Source of the DNA: Ceratotherium simum simum
Lineage: Eukaryota > Chordata > Mammalia > Perissodactyla > Rhinocerotidae
Direction: 5' to 3'
Assembly (NCBI RefSeq): GCF_000283155.1
Contig: NW_004454166.1
Coordinates: 13,218,277-13,282,276 of the forward strand
DNA: 64,000 bases
In this document: positions 22,985-34,619 of the stretch, piece by piece
How positions within the stretch are numbered: the first letter of the stretch is position 1
Layout: each line of letters begins with the position of its first letter
Notes under the pieces: generated by a model
The model's input: only the letters and a program-made list of their open reading frames with translations
Databases searched by the model: none
Told to the model about the DNA's origin: nothing
Made by a program: the position numbers and the translations under genes

Positions 22985-23190
22985 TAGATACTCTGCAACT
23001 GCAATGTGCGCATCGTCTTGTGTAATCCTTGGGACAACCCCATGATGTAGGAGTCATTGTACCTATTTTACAGCTAAGGCAAAGGAGGCTCAAAGACCTC
23101 AAGGGAGTTGCCCACTTTGATCCAGCTAGTAAATGGGAAAGTGGCCTCTGAACTCAGGTCCGTTTGGATCTGAAATTCTCTAGTTCACAA
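22985..23190 (-). repeat. MIR SINE
   Basis: ACCTATTTTACAGCTAAGGC, CAAAGGAGGCTCAAAGACCT and GATCCAGCTAGTAAATGGG. Confidence 0.88.
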
Positions 23191-24055
23191 TTTGGATGTC
23201 ACCTCCCAGGGCTCCACTTTCCTTCTCAGTAAAATGGGGGAGTGAAACTGACTCTAAGGCCATCCTTCTAACCCCAGTGACCACAGGTGGCCATCAAGTA
23301 TTAGAAATGGGAAAGAATAGGAAAGAACCCAACTCAATGAAGCAGCATCTCTCTGTCTGAATAGAGTAGTCCAGCAAGAGATGAGTGCCAGGGGCTGCCA
23401 CCTGGCACAGGCAGCTTTGGGAGGGAAGCTCTGGGAAGGTAGGAATTGGGACATGTAGAATCTGTCTTCCTCAGGCCATTTGGGTCCCATAGGAAGGGCA
23501 TTAAAGATGCTAGCCTCCCCTGTGCCTCTGTGCCCTTTCTCCTAGCCTTGAACCCTGGGTTCTCTCTCCTACTTCCTCCCTAAGAAAAACACAGTCCTGT
23601 TTAGCTAGCTTTGTGCCCCCAGACTGGACTCTCAGTTCTTTAAGCTATGTTCTCCTTACCTCTGGATGCTTCTCTTTTCATCCCTCTTCAGCATCAGCAC
23701 CAGGGGCTTCCTGGAACAGGCTGGAGACTCGATCCCCTTGTCCATGAAGCCAGGCAGATCTTGCTTCTCCGGTAACTGTTGTGACTGACCCAAATACAAC
23801 AGTGTAAGTCAAAGCCCCCAATGCTTTGAGACCTCCACATTTTCACTGAACCGGCAACATCAGCACCACTGTCTGCCCACTGCACCGTTATGACTGTTAG
23901 GATTCAAACTGTCACCAGAGCCCCAGTAGACGGGTTTCTCTGACCTCACCAGTGATGTCAGAATATTCCGTGGTCCAGCTCAAACTGACACCCAGGAACT
24001 GTAAGACCCTCCAAGGACAGTTTCTTTTTTTCCAATGGAAACCCCCATGGGTGTG
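23190..24055. other. Unassigned, probably unique sequence
   Basis: No gene or family is recognised. Confidence 0.4.
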
Positions 24056-24059
24056 CAGT

Positions 24060-25880
24060 TATAAAAAAAAATCAATTTTATTGAGGCATAATTTACAGAT
24101 GAAAATGCACCCATTTTACGTGTACATTTGGTGATTTTTGACATATTTCTATACCTGTATAATCAGTATCACAATCAATATATAGAACATTTCCATCATC
24201 TTAACATGTTCCCTGTGACTTTTCTCAGTTAATTTTCCACCCACTCCCGGTCCTAGGCATCCACTGATCTGCTTTCTGTCACGATAGATTAGATTTGTCT
24301 TTTTTTGTGTATGTGAGGAAGATCAGCCCTGAGCTAACATCCGTTGCCAATCCTCTTCTTTTTGCCGAGGAAGATTGGTCCTGGGCTAACATCTGTGCCT
24401 ACCTTCCTCTACTTTATGTAGGATGCTGCCACAGCATGGCTTGACAAGCGGTACGTTGCTGCGTGCCCGGGATCTGAACTTGCGAATCCCGGGCCACTGA
24501 AGCGGAGCAGGCAAACTTAACCGCTATGCCACTGGGCCAGACCCTAGATTTGTCTTTTTTATAGTTTAATATAAATGAAATCATACAGTATACACTCTGT
24601 TATGTCTGACTCCTTTCACTCAGCATAAGAATGTTGAGATTCGTCCATGTTATTCCATGTATCATGGGTCGTTTTTATTACTGCTGAGTAGTTTTCAATT
24701 GTATGGCTATACTTCAATTTGTTTATCCATTCCCCTGTTAATGGACATTTGAATTGTTTCCAGTTTTTGATTCCTATGAATAAAACTTCTATGAACATTT
24801 GCACACTAGTCTTTGCATAAACGTATGTTTTAATTTCTCTTGGGTAACAACCAGGAGTGGAATTTCTGAGTCTGTGGTACGTGTATGCTTAACTTTATAA
24901 GAAATTGGTGCAAAGTTTTGTCAAATGCTTTTTCTGCATCTATTAAGCAAATCATATGGGTTTCCTCCTTTGATCTGTTAATGTGGTGAAATACAATAAT
25001 TGAATTTCAAACGTTAAATGTTCAAACACTTGGTCCGTGATGTATTATCCTTGTTATACATTGACTGATCTGATTTGCTAAAAGTTTGTTACAGATTTTT
25101 TGTGTTTATATTATGAAGGATAGTGGTCTCAGGTTTTCATTTCTTGCAATGTGTTTGCCTGGTTGAGGTATCAAGGTAATGTTGGTTTCCTAAAATGAGT
25201 TGGGAAGTGTTCTCTCTTCCTCTCTTCTCTGGAAGAGTTTGTGTAGAATTGGTATTATTTCCTCCTTAAATGCTTGATAGAATTTACCAGTAAAGATATC
25301 TGGGTCTGGAGGTTTCTTTGTCAGAAGATTTTAAATTGCATATTTATTTTCTTTAATAGATATTGAGATACTCAGATTTCCTGTTTCTTCTTGAGTCAGT
25401 TTTGTTAATTTGTATCTTTCAAGACATTTATCTATTTCATCTAAGTTGTTGAATTTATTGGCAAAACCTTTTCATAATATTCATTTATTGTCTGTTTAAT
25501 GACTCAAAACTTGATAATGTTGTCTTCTCTTTCATTTCTGATATTGGTAATTTGTGTTTTCTCTCTTTTTAACTTGATCAGTCTGACTAAGTGTTTGTCA
25601 ATTTTATCAATTTTCTTTCAAGGAATTAGCTTTTTGTTTAATTGATTTTCTTTTGTTTGACCATATTCTATTTCATTAATTTCTGCTCTTATTTTTATTT
25701 CTTTCCTTCTTCTTATTTTGTATTTAATTTGCTTTCTTTTTTCTAAGTAAGGTGGAAGTTTAGGTAACCAATTTTAGACATTTTTTTGTTCTAGTCTTGT
25801 TTCACTGTTAACTTTTCAAACTTATAGAAATGTACATCTTAGAAAGTGAGAATTTCCCGTAATCCAATCCCCCCTAAGAT
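24060..25880 (-). mobile_element. Old L1, ORF2 and 3' end, with an ERE inserted
   Basis: The 3' end (TTTTATTGAGGCATAATTTAC) is at 24075. ORF2 C-terminal coding follows on the minus strand at 24804-24616 (KNWKQFKCPLTGEWINK). ORF2 interior text runs from 24910 onwards (CAAATGCTTTTTCTGCATCT). A jump near 24900 indicates an internal deletion. It is interrupted by an ERE at 24306-24544. Confidence 0.85.
24306..24544 (-). mobile_element. ERE SINE with perfect 16-bp TSD
   Basis: Target duplication TAGATTTGTCTTTTTT at 24290-24305 and 24545-24560, identical. Head GGGTCTGGCCCAGTGGCAT at the right, A-rich tail at the left. It sits in the L1 3' region. Confidence 0.95.
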
Positions 25881-25884
25881 AACT

Positions 25885-26440
25885 GCCTTTTTTGTTCTTT
25901 ATTGTGAAATTTTTGTTGTACATTATTGTTTGTCAGTCACCATATACATGCATCCCTTCACCCCCTGTGCCCACCCCCCACCTCCCTTGCCCCTGGTTAC
26001 CACCAAACAGTTCTCTCTGTCCATGTGTTATGTTATCTTCCACTTATGAGTGAAATCATGCAGTGTTTGTCTTTCTCTTTCTAGCTTATTTTGCCTAACA
26101 TAACACGCTCCCATTCCATCCATGTTGTTGCAGATGGGATGATTTTGTCTTTTTTTAATGGCTGAGTAGTATTCCATGGTGTATATATACCACATCTTCT
26201 TTACCCACTCATCAGTTGATGGACACTTGGGTTGCTTCCTCTTTTTGGCTATAGTGAATAATGCTGCAATGAACATAGGGGTGCATAAGCTTCTTTGGAT
26301 TGTTGACTTCAGGTTTGTTGGGTGGATACCCAGTAGTGGGATAGCTGGATCATATGGTAGTTCTATTTTTAATTTTTTGGGGAATCTCTATACTGTTTTC
26401 CATAGAGGCTGTGCCAGTTTGCATTCCCACCAGCCTTTTT
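25885..26440 (-). mobile_element. L1, 5'-truncated 3' end with ORF2 C-terminus
   Basis: The minus strand at 26276-26028 encodes MFIAALFTIAKKRKQPKCP followed by [19 protein letters not shown], the conserved C-terminal end of ORF2. The 5' break is near 26440. Confidence 0.92.
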
Positions 26441-26479
26441 ATCAACACTTTGCCCACCAAAGAGACACCAAAGGACTTG

Positions 26480-26705
26480 ATATTCTAACACATCACAGGC
26501 CTTTGAAAGTATGTGCTTTTACTCATGGTATTCCTTCAAACTGGAATACCTTGCTCACGGTCCTCCACCTGGTAAATTCTTACCTATTAAAGTCCATCTC
26601 AAATGCCGCCTCCTCCTAGAACCTTCCTTCAGTTCTTACAACCAGAGTTAGTTGTTCTTTTGCCTGTGTATCCTTGGACTTTGCACATGACTCTACCAGA
26701 GTGTT
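26480..26705 (+). repeat. L2 LINE fragment
   Basis: ATTCCTTCAAACTGGAATACC, AGTCCATCTCAAATGCCGCC and CTAGAACCTTCCTTCAGTTC are L2 landmarks. Confidence 0.65.
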
Positions 26706-26711
26706 CATTGC

Positions 26712-26778
26712 ATTGGAAGGGTAGAATTTGAATATGATCCATCTGTTTCCAAAGTCCACACTCTTGTGTGCTGTGCTG
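26712..26778 (-). repeat. MIR-derived segment, near-copy of 28453-28520
   Basis: ATTGGAAGGGTAGAATTTG to GTGTGCTGTGCTG matches 28453-28520 with only a few substitutions and one short indel. That is far closer than two independent MIR copies should be. The rest of a MIR is present at the second site but not here. Confidence 0.8.
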
Positions 26779-26794
26779 ACTTCTTTTTTTTTTT

Positions 26795-26884
26795 TTTTGG
26801 AGTTTTTTTTTTTGTGTGTGTGAGGAAGATTAGCCCTGAGCTAACATCCATGCTAATCCTCCTCTTTTTGCTGAGGAAGACGGG
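26795..26884 (-). mobile_element. ERE SINE, cut by the assembly gap
   Basis: The A-rich tail complement and the first GAGGAAGATTAGCCCTGAGC and GCTGAGGAAGACGGG modules are visible. The head lies in the unknown bases. Confidence 0.9.
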
Positions 26885-27724
26885 NNNNNNNNNNNNNNNN
26901 NNNNNNNNNNNNNNNNNNNNNNNNNNNNNNNNNNNNNNNNNNNNNNNNNNNNNNNNNNNNNNNNNNNNNNNNNNNNNNNNNNNNNNNNNNNNNNNNNNNN
27001 NNNNNNNNNNNNNNNNNNNNNNNNNNNNNNNNNNNNNNNNNNNNNNNNNNNNNNNNNNNNNNNNNNNNNNNNNNNNNNNNNNNNNNNNNNNNNNNNNNNN
27101 NNNNNNNNNNNNNNNNNNNNNNNNNNNNNNNNNNNNNNNNNNNNNNNNNNNNNNNNNNNNNNNNNNNNNNNNNNNNNNNNNNNNNNNNNNNNNNNNNNNN
27201 NNNNNNNNNNNNNNNNNNNNNNNNNNNNNNNNNNNNNNNNNNNNNNNNNNNNNNNNNNNNNNNNNNNNNNNNNNNNNNNNNNNNNNNNNNNNNNNNNNNN
27301 NNNNNNNNNNNNNNNNNNNNNNNNNNNNNNNNNNNNNNNNNNNNNNNNNNNNNNNNNNNNNNNNNNNNNNNNNNNNNNNNNNNNNNNNNNNNNNNNNNNN
27401 NNNNNNNNNNNNNNNNNNNNNNNNNNNNNNNNNNNNNNNNNNNNNNNNNNNNNNNNNNNNNNNNNNNNNNNNNNNNNNNNNNNNNNNNNNNNNNNNNNNN
27501 NNNNNNNNNNNNNNNNNNNNNNNNNNNNNNNNNNNNNNNNNNNNNNNNNNNNNNNNNNNNNNNNNNNNNNNNNNNNNNNNNNNNNNNNNNNNNNNNNNNN
27601 NNNNNNNNNNNNNNNNNNNNNNNNNNNNNNNNNNNNNNNNNNNNNNNNNNNNNNNNNNNNNNNNNNNNNNNNNNNNNNNNNNNNNNNNNNNNNNNNNNNN
27701 NNNNNNNNNNNNNNNNNNNNNNNN
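26885..27724. other. Assembly gap (N run)
   Basis: 840 undetermined bases. The flanks show that the gap starts inside an ERE and ends inside an L1 3' region, so the missing bases probably include the rest of both. Confidence 1.
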
Positions 27725-27842
27725 CACCCTCCTCCCTCCCCCCTTCCCCTCTGGTAACCACCAATCCAATCTCTGTCCCTATGTGTTTGTTTATTGTTGT
27801 TATTATCTGCTACTTAATGAAGGAAATCATACGGTATTTGAC
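27725..27842 (-). mobile_element. L1 3' fragment emerging from the gap
   Basis: CCCCTCTGGTAACCACCAAT and GAAATCATACGGTATTTGAC are the L1 3' region in antisense. It ends abruptly at a MER5-like sequence. Confidence 0.85.
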
Positions 27843-27844
27843 CT

Positions 27845-27925
27845 TGAGATCTAAATTTCTAACAAGCAGCGTTTACATGATGCTGGTGCTGCTAATCTGA
27901 GGACCACACTTGGAGTTGCTAGAAT
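27845..27925 (-). mobile_element. MER5-like hAT remnant
   Basis: TTCTAACAAGCAGCGTTTAC, GATGCTGGTGCTGCTAATC and GGACCACACTTGGAGTTGC are the right half of MER5A in antisense. Confidence 0.7.
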
Positions 27926-28250
27926 AAAGATAGTTCCCCTGAGCTCTCACAAGGGGGCGCAATGGGCAAACGTTTCTACTCCTATTTGTAACAATGTATT
28001 GAATGAATTCACCAGACGTTTTTCAGCAGCTGTTTTGCTAATTATCGTTTATTTCATGAAGCAGGCATGGTAGATATCTCAGTATATTAAAAATAGATTT
28101 TCATTTAAGCCGTATCTTCTAAAGAATTCACCAAGATTATGCTTACGGAAACTGGAAACATTCAATATCTGTTATTAGAAGTGTCAAATAAGAACAGTAC
28201 TAAAAAATTATTAGATATGAGAGATTTGAAAGATGTGAAAATAATAATAA
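27925..28250. other. Unassigned sequence
   Basis: No family or gene is recognised. An AT-rich (AATAATAAT) tract lies at 28241-28274. Confidence 0.4.
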
Positions 28251-28279
28251 TAGTAATAATAAAAGTAATAATGACAGTA

Positions 28280-28520
28280 GCAGTCATTAATTGACAACTA
28301 TAAAATATGTGGTGTAGGACCAGCTGTCTTACATAGATGGTTTCACTAATCCTCATGACCCCCATGAAATAGGTAATATTGCCCTCATTTCACAGGTAAG
28401 AAAACCGATGCTTAGAGAAATTAAATAAAATGCCCCAGTTCTGGAGGTCGTAATTGGAAGGGTAGACTTTGAATATGCTCCATCTTTGTTCCAAAGTCCA
28501 CACTCGTGTGTGCTGTGCTG
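28280..28520 (-). repeat. MIR SINE
   Basis: TTGACAACTATAAAATATG, CCTCATTTCACAGGTAAGAA and CGTAATTGGAAGGGTAGAC follow the MIR in antisense, with the tRNA-like end at 28520. Confidence 0.85.
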
Positions 28521-28574
28521 CTTCCTGGGAATTTTTATTGGGATTTAGAGCAGAGACCTATGATTCTTGATTTG

Positions 28575-29240
28575 CCATATATTTTTTTTAATTGAGATAT
28601 GATTCACGTGCCATTCTAAAGTGCACAGTTCACTGGTTTTTAGTATAAACACAAGGTTCTGCAACCATTGTCACTTATCTAATTCCAGAATATTTTTTTT
28701 ACCCCGAAGAGAAATCCGTACCCATTAGTAGTCACTCCTCACTTTCCTCTCCCCCTACCACCTGAAAACCACTAATTTACTTTCTATTCCTATGGATTTG
28801 CCTACTCCAAACATTTCATATAAATGGAATCATACAATACGTGGCCTTTTGTGTCTGGCTTCTTTCACTGAGCATAACGTTTTCAAAGTTCATCCATGTT
28901 GTAGCATATATCGGTCTTTTATTCCTTTTTATATCTGAACAGTATTCCATTGTATGGATATACCATGTTGTGTTTATCCATTCATCAATTGATGGACGTT
29001 TGGGTTGTTTTCATTGTTTAGTAATTATGAATAATGCTGTTATGAACATTTATGTATAAATTTTTGTGTGAACAAATGTTTTCAGTTCTCTTGGGTATGT
29101 ACCTCGGAATGGAATTGCTGGGTCATATGTTAACTCTCTGTCTAGCTTTTGGAGGGACTCCCAGACTGTTTTCCACAGGAGCTGCCCCATTTTATCTTCC
29201 CACCAGCAGTTTTCTCCCTATACCTGTCAAGGCTTGTTAT
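28575..29240 (-). mobile_element. L1, 5'-truncated 3' end, minus strand
   Basis: Starts with the 3' end (TTTAATTGAGATATGATTCAC). The ORF2 C-terminus is in antisense around 28920-29150 (CAGTATTCCATTGTATGGAT, GAATTGCTGGGTCATATGTT). The truncation is near 29240. Confidence 0.9.
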
Positions 29241-29722
29241 TGATTTACCATGCTCTCATGATAACTAATTGAAGAGGAAATCACCAAATTCTCCAACACA
29301 TTTCAAAATAAGATGCCCTTTAATTTTTTAAAGCAATGAGTGGGCTTCTGCTTTCTGCTGTGAAAAGAACACTTAACTGGGCTTCTCTAGCATTCACTAT
29401 CATTAACTATGTGACCCTGTAGTATGATCTAGTCCGTCAGATTCTCAGTTGTAGATCTGGGATAATAAAACCTGACTTTTTATGGTGTCCTGGCATGAAG
29501 TGAAAACCAAATAGCTAAGGCATGAGAAAGCACTTCCACAAATGAAAGAGTTGCCACAAAGTTAATGAAGTGTAAGCACCAGCATCCCTCTCTTGTATGG
29601 GCCCTTTCCAAGCCCCTTTCCTGGTCTCTGTCCATTCTGTAACCCTTCACCTCTAGTGGAGTGGCGCTGGAGTGGCCAAGGGCATGTTGCGTCAGAACTA
29701 AAGGTAAGTTGCTTTGGGTTCT
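29240..29722. other. Unassigned sequence with possible MIR remnant
   Basis: 29385-29500 has a MIR-like CATTAACTATGTGACCCTG and TCAGATTCTCAGTTGTAG texture. Otherwise nothing is recognised. Confidence 0.4.
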
Positions 29723-29737
29723 AAACGACTTGTTTCT

Positions 29738-29959
29738 TTTTTTTTTTTTTTTAAAGATTTTATTTATTTATTTATTTTCCCCCCAAAGCCCCGGTAGATA
29801 GTTGTATGTCATAGCTGCACATCCTTCTAGTTGCTGTATGTGGGACGCGGCCTCAGCATGGCCGGAGAAGTGGCGTGTCGGTGCGCGCCCGGGATCCAAA
29901 CCCTGGCCGCCAGCAGCGGAGCCCGCACACTTAACCACTAAGCCACGGGGCCGGCCCCA
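29738..29959 (-). mobile_element. ERE SINE (ERE1-like) with perfect 15-bp TSD
   Basis: Target duplication AAACGACTTGTTTCT at 29723-29737 and 29960-29974. It has the GTTGTATGTCATAGCTGCAC body and (ATTT)n tail complement. It is the same short-tailed ERE1 type as 5772-5975. Confidence 0.96.
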
Positions 29960-30219
29960 AAACGACTTGTTTCTAATAAGGTGAGTCCTAAGTAGCGAGA
30001 AAGTCACGGCAGTATCTTCATTTATTCAGCTATAAACTGTATTGCATCTAGTACCTGTGCTTATTGCTGGGACTACAATTTTGAACAGGGTAGCTGGAAA
30101 TTTTAACACAGCTCTCTTGGACACCAACTGATGGAGTAGACTTCAAATAAGCAAAGATATAGAAGAGTTAAATAACATGACTAATAAGCCTGAAAAAATA
30201 GATACATATCATAGTTTAT

Positions 30220-30471
30220 TTATTTTTAATTTTTTTTTGGTGAGGAAGATTAGCCCTGAGCTAACATCCATTGCCAATCTTTCTCTTTTTGCTGAGGAAG
30301 ATTGGCCCTGGGCTAACATCCGTGTCCATCCTCCTCTACTTTATATGGGATGCCGCCATAGCATGGCTTGACAAGTGGTGTGTCGGTCCGTGGCCGGGAT
30401 CTGAACCTGTGAACCCTGGGCCGCTGAAGTGGAGTGCGTGAACTTAACTGCTACTCCACTGGGCTGGCCCC
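30220..30471 (-). mobile_element. ERE SINE with 15-bp TSD
   Basis: Target duplication CATATCATAGTTTAT at 30205-30219, repeated with one mismatch at 30472-30486. Full-length minus-strand element. Confidence 0.95.
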
Positions 30472-30519
30472 CATATCATACTTTATATCCAACAAATACA
30501 ATAGGTACATTTTGATCAT

Positions 30520-30880
30520 ACATTGTATGTTTATTAAAATTGACCTTGTTCTAGGCCCTAAAAAAGGTCCAGTTTATTCCAGAGTCAATATCATGCAGAC
30601 TCTCTTCTGTGATCATAATGCAATAAAATTAAAAATCAATAACAATAAAAGAGTTAAAAAATTTTTCATTTCCTGGAAATCAACAGAGAAAAAAACAAAT
30701 CAAAGCCAAAAATAGTCCCCCAAATCCTGAGGTTAAAGAGATCACCATGAGGAACAGCCAAAGCAGTATTTAGAGAGGAAATTATAGTTTTAAATACATT
30801 TATCAGAAAACAGGAATATTTGAAGGAAAATAAACAAAGCATTCAACTACAATAGTTGGAAGAAAACAATAGAGCAAACT
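30520..30880 (+). mobile_element. Old L1 ORF2 fragment, plus strand
   Basis: CAATAAAATTAAAAATCAATAAC, then AAAGCAGTATTTAGAGAGGAAATTATAG match the ORF2 interior of L1 in sense. Diverged, with stops. Confidence 0.75.
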
Positions 30881-30929
30881 AGACTAGTTGGGATACAGGA
30901 AAGTGCAGTATGGCTCATGCTCTGGCTTA

Positions 30930-32370
30930 TCCATACACAGGACGCTGAGGGAGCCCATTGGCGAGGCATCTAACCTGGAAAGGTGACATGTGAGCTGAAT
31001 TTGATGGACTACGAGGAATTAGGTTAGAATATGAGAGAAAAATTGCAGGAAAGACACAGAGCAAGTGCACTGAGGTGAGGAGCAGCCAGTGGTTGTGCCC
31101 AGCTGCAGTGAAGGGTTCCTGTGGAGGAGAGGTCAGAGAGTCATGTCAGACCATGAAGGCTTACCGAAAAATCGATAGGGAGGCCTAAAACACTTTTTTG
31201 AAATAAGAGGGTGATAATAATCAGTATCGGGAAGTGGCTACGAGTATGAACTCTAGGATCAGAGGGTGCTGAGTTTGAATCCCACTCATTCAAGCTGTGT
31301 GCTCATGGGCAAGCCGCTTAATCTCTGCAAGCCTCAATTCTCTCAAGTAATTGGATAATAATAATAGTTACTTGATAAGTTTATTGAGTATATAAAGCAC
31401 TGAGCACAATGCCTGACATAGAGTTAGGGTTTCTCTGTTGTTCTAGTGTGATTATTCATGGCACACCCCTTCACTATCAAAAGTGTCTCTCTTTGGCTGA
31501 TAAATTATATGATAAATCACACCTAGTTGGCGCTTTGTGTGTCAAATCTGTCTGTGTGTGAGTGTTTTAGAAAGATCATCCTGGGTATGCAGTGGAGAAT
31601 GGATTTGAAGGACATTAGACTAGAGACAGAGAGGTCAGTTGGGAGGAGCTTGAACAGGCAGGTGAGAACTGACTGGAGAGTTCCAGAACAGAGGCGTATT
31701 CTCTTTTTTTTAAGGAAGGAGAATTTATACAATGGGTGACTAATAAGCTGCTCCTAGGCTTATAGTAATGTTTCTGACTTAGCTGACTGAGTGGATTGTG
31801 ACAGGGAATTCACCAAGGTGGGATCTACAGAAGGAAGCACAGATTTGGGATGAAGGCATATGGGATGGTGAATTTTGGACATGTCAACTTTGAGATGTCT
31901 GAGGGATCACAACAAGGAAGAGTTCATTAGAGAGCCAGAAAACAGAATCTGAAATTTAGGGAGACGCCAGGCCTGGAGATGGAGATATGGGTCTTATCTG
32001 TATGTGTGAGCAAATGAGATCACTCAGGAAGAGAAATAAAAAGTGAGAAGAGGTAAGGGCTGAAGACCAAGCCCTGAGGAACACTGCCAGTTAGGCATCC
32101 ATGAATGGATGTTGTTGCCTGGGAGTTTGGGAAAGCCAGGAGAAATAAGGGTCAGAGACACCAAGGAGAAAAGTCTCAAGAGGCAGTTAAGTTGTCAATG
32201 ACGTCAGTGCTATGGACAGGTCAGATATGATGAGGGCGCAGAAGTGCCTTGGAGTCGGCCATGGGCAAGTCAGGGCTTCTTTAGAAAGAAACGTTCTGTG
32301 GAGTGAGAGGGATGGGAGCCAATTGCAGAAAGTTTAGCTTGAATGGCAGCTAAAGAGGAATGAAGAGTTA
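30930..32370 (-). repeat. Long L2 LINE relic with an inserted MIR
   Basis: The plus strand reads as the complement of L2 over about 1.4 kb: GGTGACATGTGAGCTGAATT, AGAAAGATCATCCTGGGTATG, AATTTTGGACATGTCAACTTTG, AAGCCCTGAGGAACACTGCC and AGGTCAGATATGATGAGGG, in the expected order. A MIR lies at 31222-31440. No usable reverse transcriptase frame is left. Confidence 0.7.
31222..31440 (+). repeat. MIR SINE
   Basis: TGAACTCTAGGATCAGAGGG, TGAGTTTGAATCCCACTC, AAGCCGCTTAATCTCTGC and GAGCACAATGCCTGACATAG. Confidence 0.9.
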
Positions 32371-32489
32371 AGTTGTATTTATAAAATTTCTCAGAATCAT
32401 AGATTCAAGTAAAATCCATAATTCTCGTAATTAAAAGAATCCATTAGAGAGTTATGATATAATTCTCGTGGGTGATGAATAAGCATCCA

Positions 32490-32740
32490 TAGCTGTTACT
32501 TATTGAGCACTGATACTGTGCCAGGCGCTCTGCTCACACCGTCTGTGTGATAATCACAGTGACAGGATGAGGAATGCGCCCCTTTGACAACTGCAGAAAC
32601 TGAAATTTAGATGCTCTGTGACCTGCTCAATATCATACACCGCCAAGTGGCAGAGCGGCAAGTGGCATTTATATCTGATTCACCCAAAGTCCGTGTTCAT
32701 CCATCTGAACCTCAGCTCCAACCTCAGAACATTCCCTCCC
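32490..32740 (-). repeat. MIR/L2-type fragment
   Basis: CTTATTGAGCACTGATACTGTGC and CAACTGCAGAAACTGAAATTT, with GTGACCTGCTCAATATCATAC, in antisense MIR order. Confidence 0.75.
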
Positions 32741-32749
32741 TTTGAAGTA

Positions 32750-33300
32750 TCTGAAAAAAAAATTGAAAAACAACTACTTACTTAGTAACCACTTTTTTAA
32801 ATAAAAGTGTTAAAAGTTCATATAACTGTCAAAGAAGGCAATCACTTGTTTGTCATAGGACAACCTGGGGACTTCAGAAATGTTAAAAGCATTTCTTGTT
32901 TTTAAATCATTGTGCTTTCTTGTGCCGAGAGTGAACAGTGGAAAATGACCTGTCTTTCCAACCTGAGCCCTGTGTTAGGGGAACAAGGAAACTTTGTGTA
33001 AATTTCAATCCCAGGAAAGGGGTGCCTTTTCCCTGAGTAAAATAGCAAGTTTCATCTTAACCTTCAAGAATGATGTCTTTTCATGTCCTCCTGGGGTACC
33101 TGAAGCCATGCCAAAACTGTTGAGTGAGAAACCAGACCCAGCTCACCGTGGCCAGTCTGCACCAGGCCCTGCCAAATGCGAGGCTCCTGCAGGAATGTGA
33201 GCGCACCCTTATCCTTGGGGCTCCGTTCCTATATATTCTTTACATCATGTGCGTATTCTATATAGCCTTTTATACGTATGGAACCTTTCATGATACAGCT
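32750..33300. other. Unassigned, probably unique sequence
   Basis: No repeat or gene is recognised. Small open frames (66-90 codons) near 32994-33396 lack domains. Confidence 0.4.
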
Positions 33301-33339
33301 CAAAATGCAGTGTTTAAAAACATAAGCCAAAAAAGTAAA

Positions 33340-33625
33340 AGTGATATTTTCAAACAAAAAAGAAAAAAGTTTTTGAATAGAGGAATGGATGAATAAAACA
33401 GGGTAATACATTTCCTGGAATACTATACAGTTAAGAGAGTGGACTAGACCTGTTTGAATCAATCTGGGTGAATTTCAAAAATACATTATTGCACGAAAAT
33501 AGCACATTGCAGGATGACTTGGGCAGCATAATATTTATCTAAATGTAAAAATAACACGTAATCTATAGATTTTCAATGGATATAGTCATATGTAAAAGTA
33601 TGCATTAAGGATTTTATTCCAATCC
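33340..33625 (+). mobile_element. Old L1 3' region, plus strand
   Basis: GAATGGATGAATAAAACAGGG, CTGGAATACTATACAGTTAAG and GGGTGAATTTCAAAAATAC are the L1 ORF2-end/3' region in sense. Confidence 0.75.
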
Positions 33626-33689
33626 TATAATTGTGGTTACTTTGGTGGCTGGGAGGTGGTGGCTGTGCTGGAGGAACTGGGATTAGCGG

Positions 33690-34615
33690 ACGATGAGGAG
33701 GACTTCAGCTTGATCTATAACAGCTGTTTAAATTGTGACCTGAGGATCCCTAAAAGTCCCCATGACCCCTTCAGGGGTCTTCGGAGTCAAAATTTTCAGA
33801 AGAACGTTAAGATGTTATTAGCCTTTTTCATGGTGTTAACATTTGCACTGATGGTGCAAAACCAGTGGTGCATAAAATTTCTGGGCCCTTAGCTTGAATC
33901 AAGGCAGTGGCCCCAAAGCATATGAGTTGTCATTGTACCCTGCACTGCCACGCATTTGAAGTGAAAAAATAAAACCTGCCAGTGTCACTTAAGAATGACC
34001 TTGAGGAAGTGGTAAAAACTATTAATTTTATTAAATTTTGGCCCTTGTGTTTTTTTTTTTTAAATATTCTGAGTGATGAAAGATGCATGAGGAAGCTTTG
34101 CTGCATTCCGAGATATGACAGTTGTCTTGAGTAAAAGCACTTGTGTGTTTGAGTTGAGAGCTCAGTTAATTGTTTTATTTCCACAGAACATCATTTTTAT
34201 TTGGAAGAATGACTGACAGACAAACAGTGGTTATTCGGACTAGGGTATTTGGCAGCGATTTTTCTGAAAATGAACAAAATGAGCCTGTCACTTCAAGGAA
34301 AACAACTGACAATATTTGTTACCAATGATAAAAATACAAGTTTTGGAGCAAAAATTAGAATTTTGGAAAACTTGTTTCTGCCATCATGAGCTTGGCAGCT
34401 TCTCAATACTTAAAGAACTTTCTGATGAGATTGGTAGTAATATTAACAAATGGGATTTTTTGATGTTGTGTAATAAAATGAGCCAACATTTGGAAGAGCT
34501 ACATAAACCAGTGAACCAATATTTTCCAAAAGACTCATGCATTTTGTTACAAAATCATTTTATTCTCTGTTTTTCTGCAGTTTCAACTCTAAAAAATTAC
34601 TTACTGTAAGGCGCT
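33690..34615 (+). pseudogene. Fossil hAT/Charlie-type DNA transposase
   Basis: Several plus-strand frames give pieces of a hAT transposase of the kind also domesticated in ZBED/SCAND3-like host genes. Around 34204-34300 there is LTDKQWLFGLGYLAAIF then KMNKMSLSLQGKQLTIF. After a frame change near 34340 it continues as KLEFWKTCFCHHELGSFSIL then LSDEIGSN, and later HLEELHKPVNQYFPKD. Stop codons and frame changes (for example the TGA at 34211) make it non-functional. The N-terminal BED zinc finger and the C-terminal dimerisation region are not seen. It is a cut-and-paste transposon relic, not a processed host mRNA: no poly-A tail is visible. Confidence 0.8.
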
Positions 34616-34619
34616 TATC

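Noticed and set aside
26705..27854. Long open frames (303-362 codons) on both strands
   Set aside because: They run through 840 unknown bases and exist only because N was not read as a stop; the visible ends are ERE and L1 sequence.
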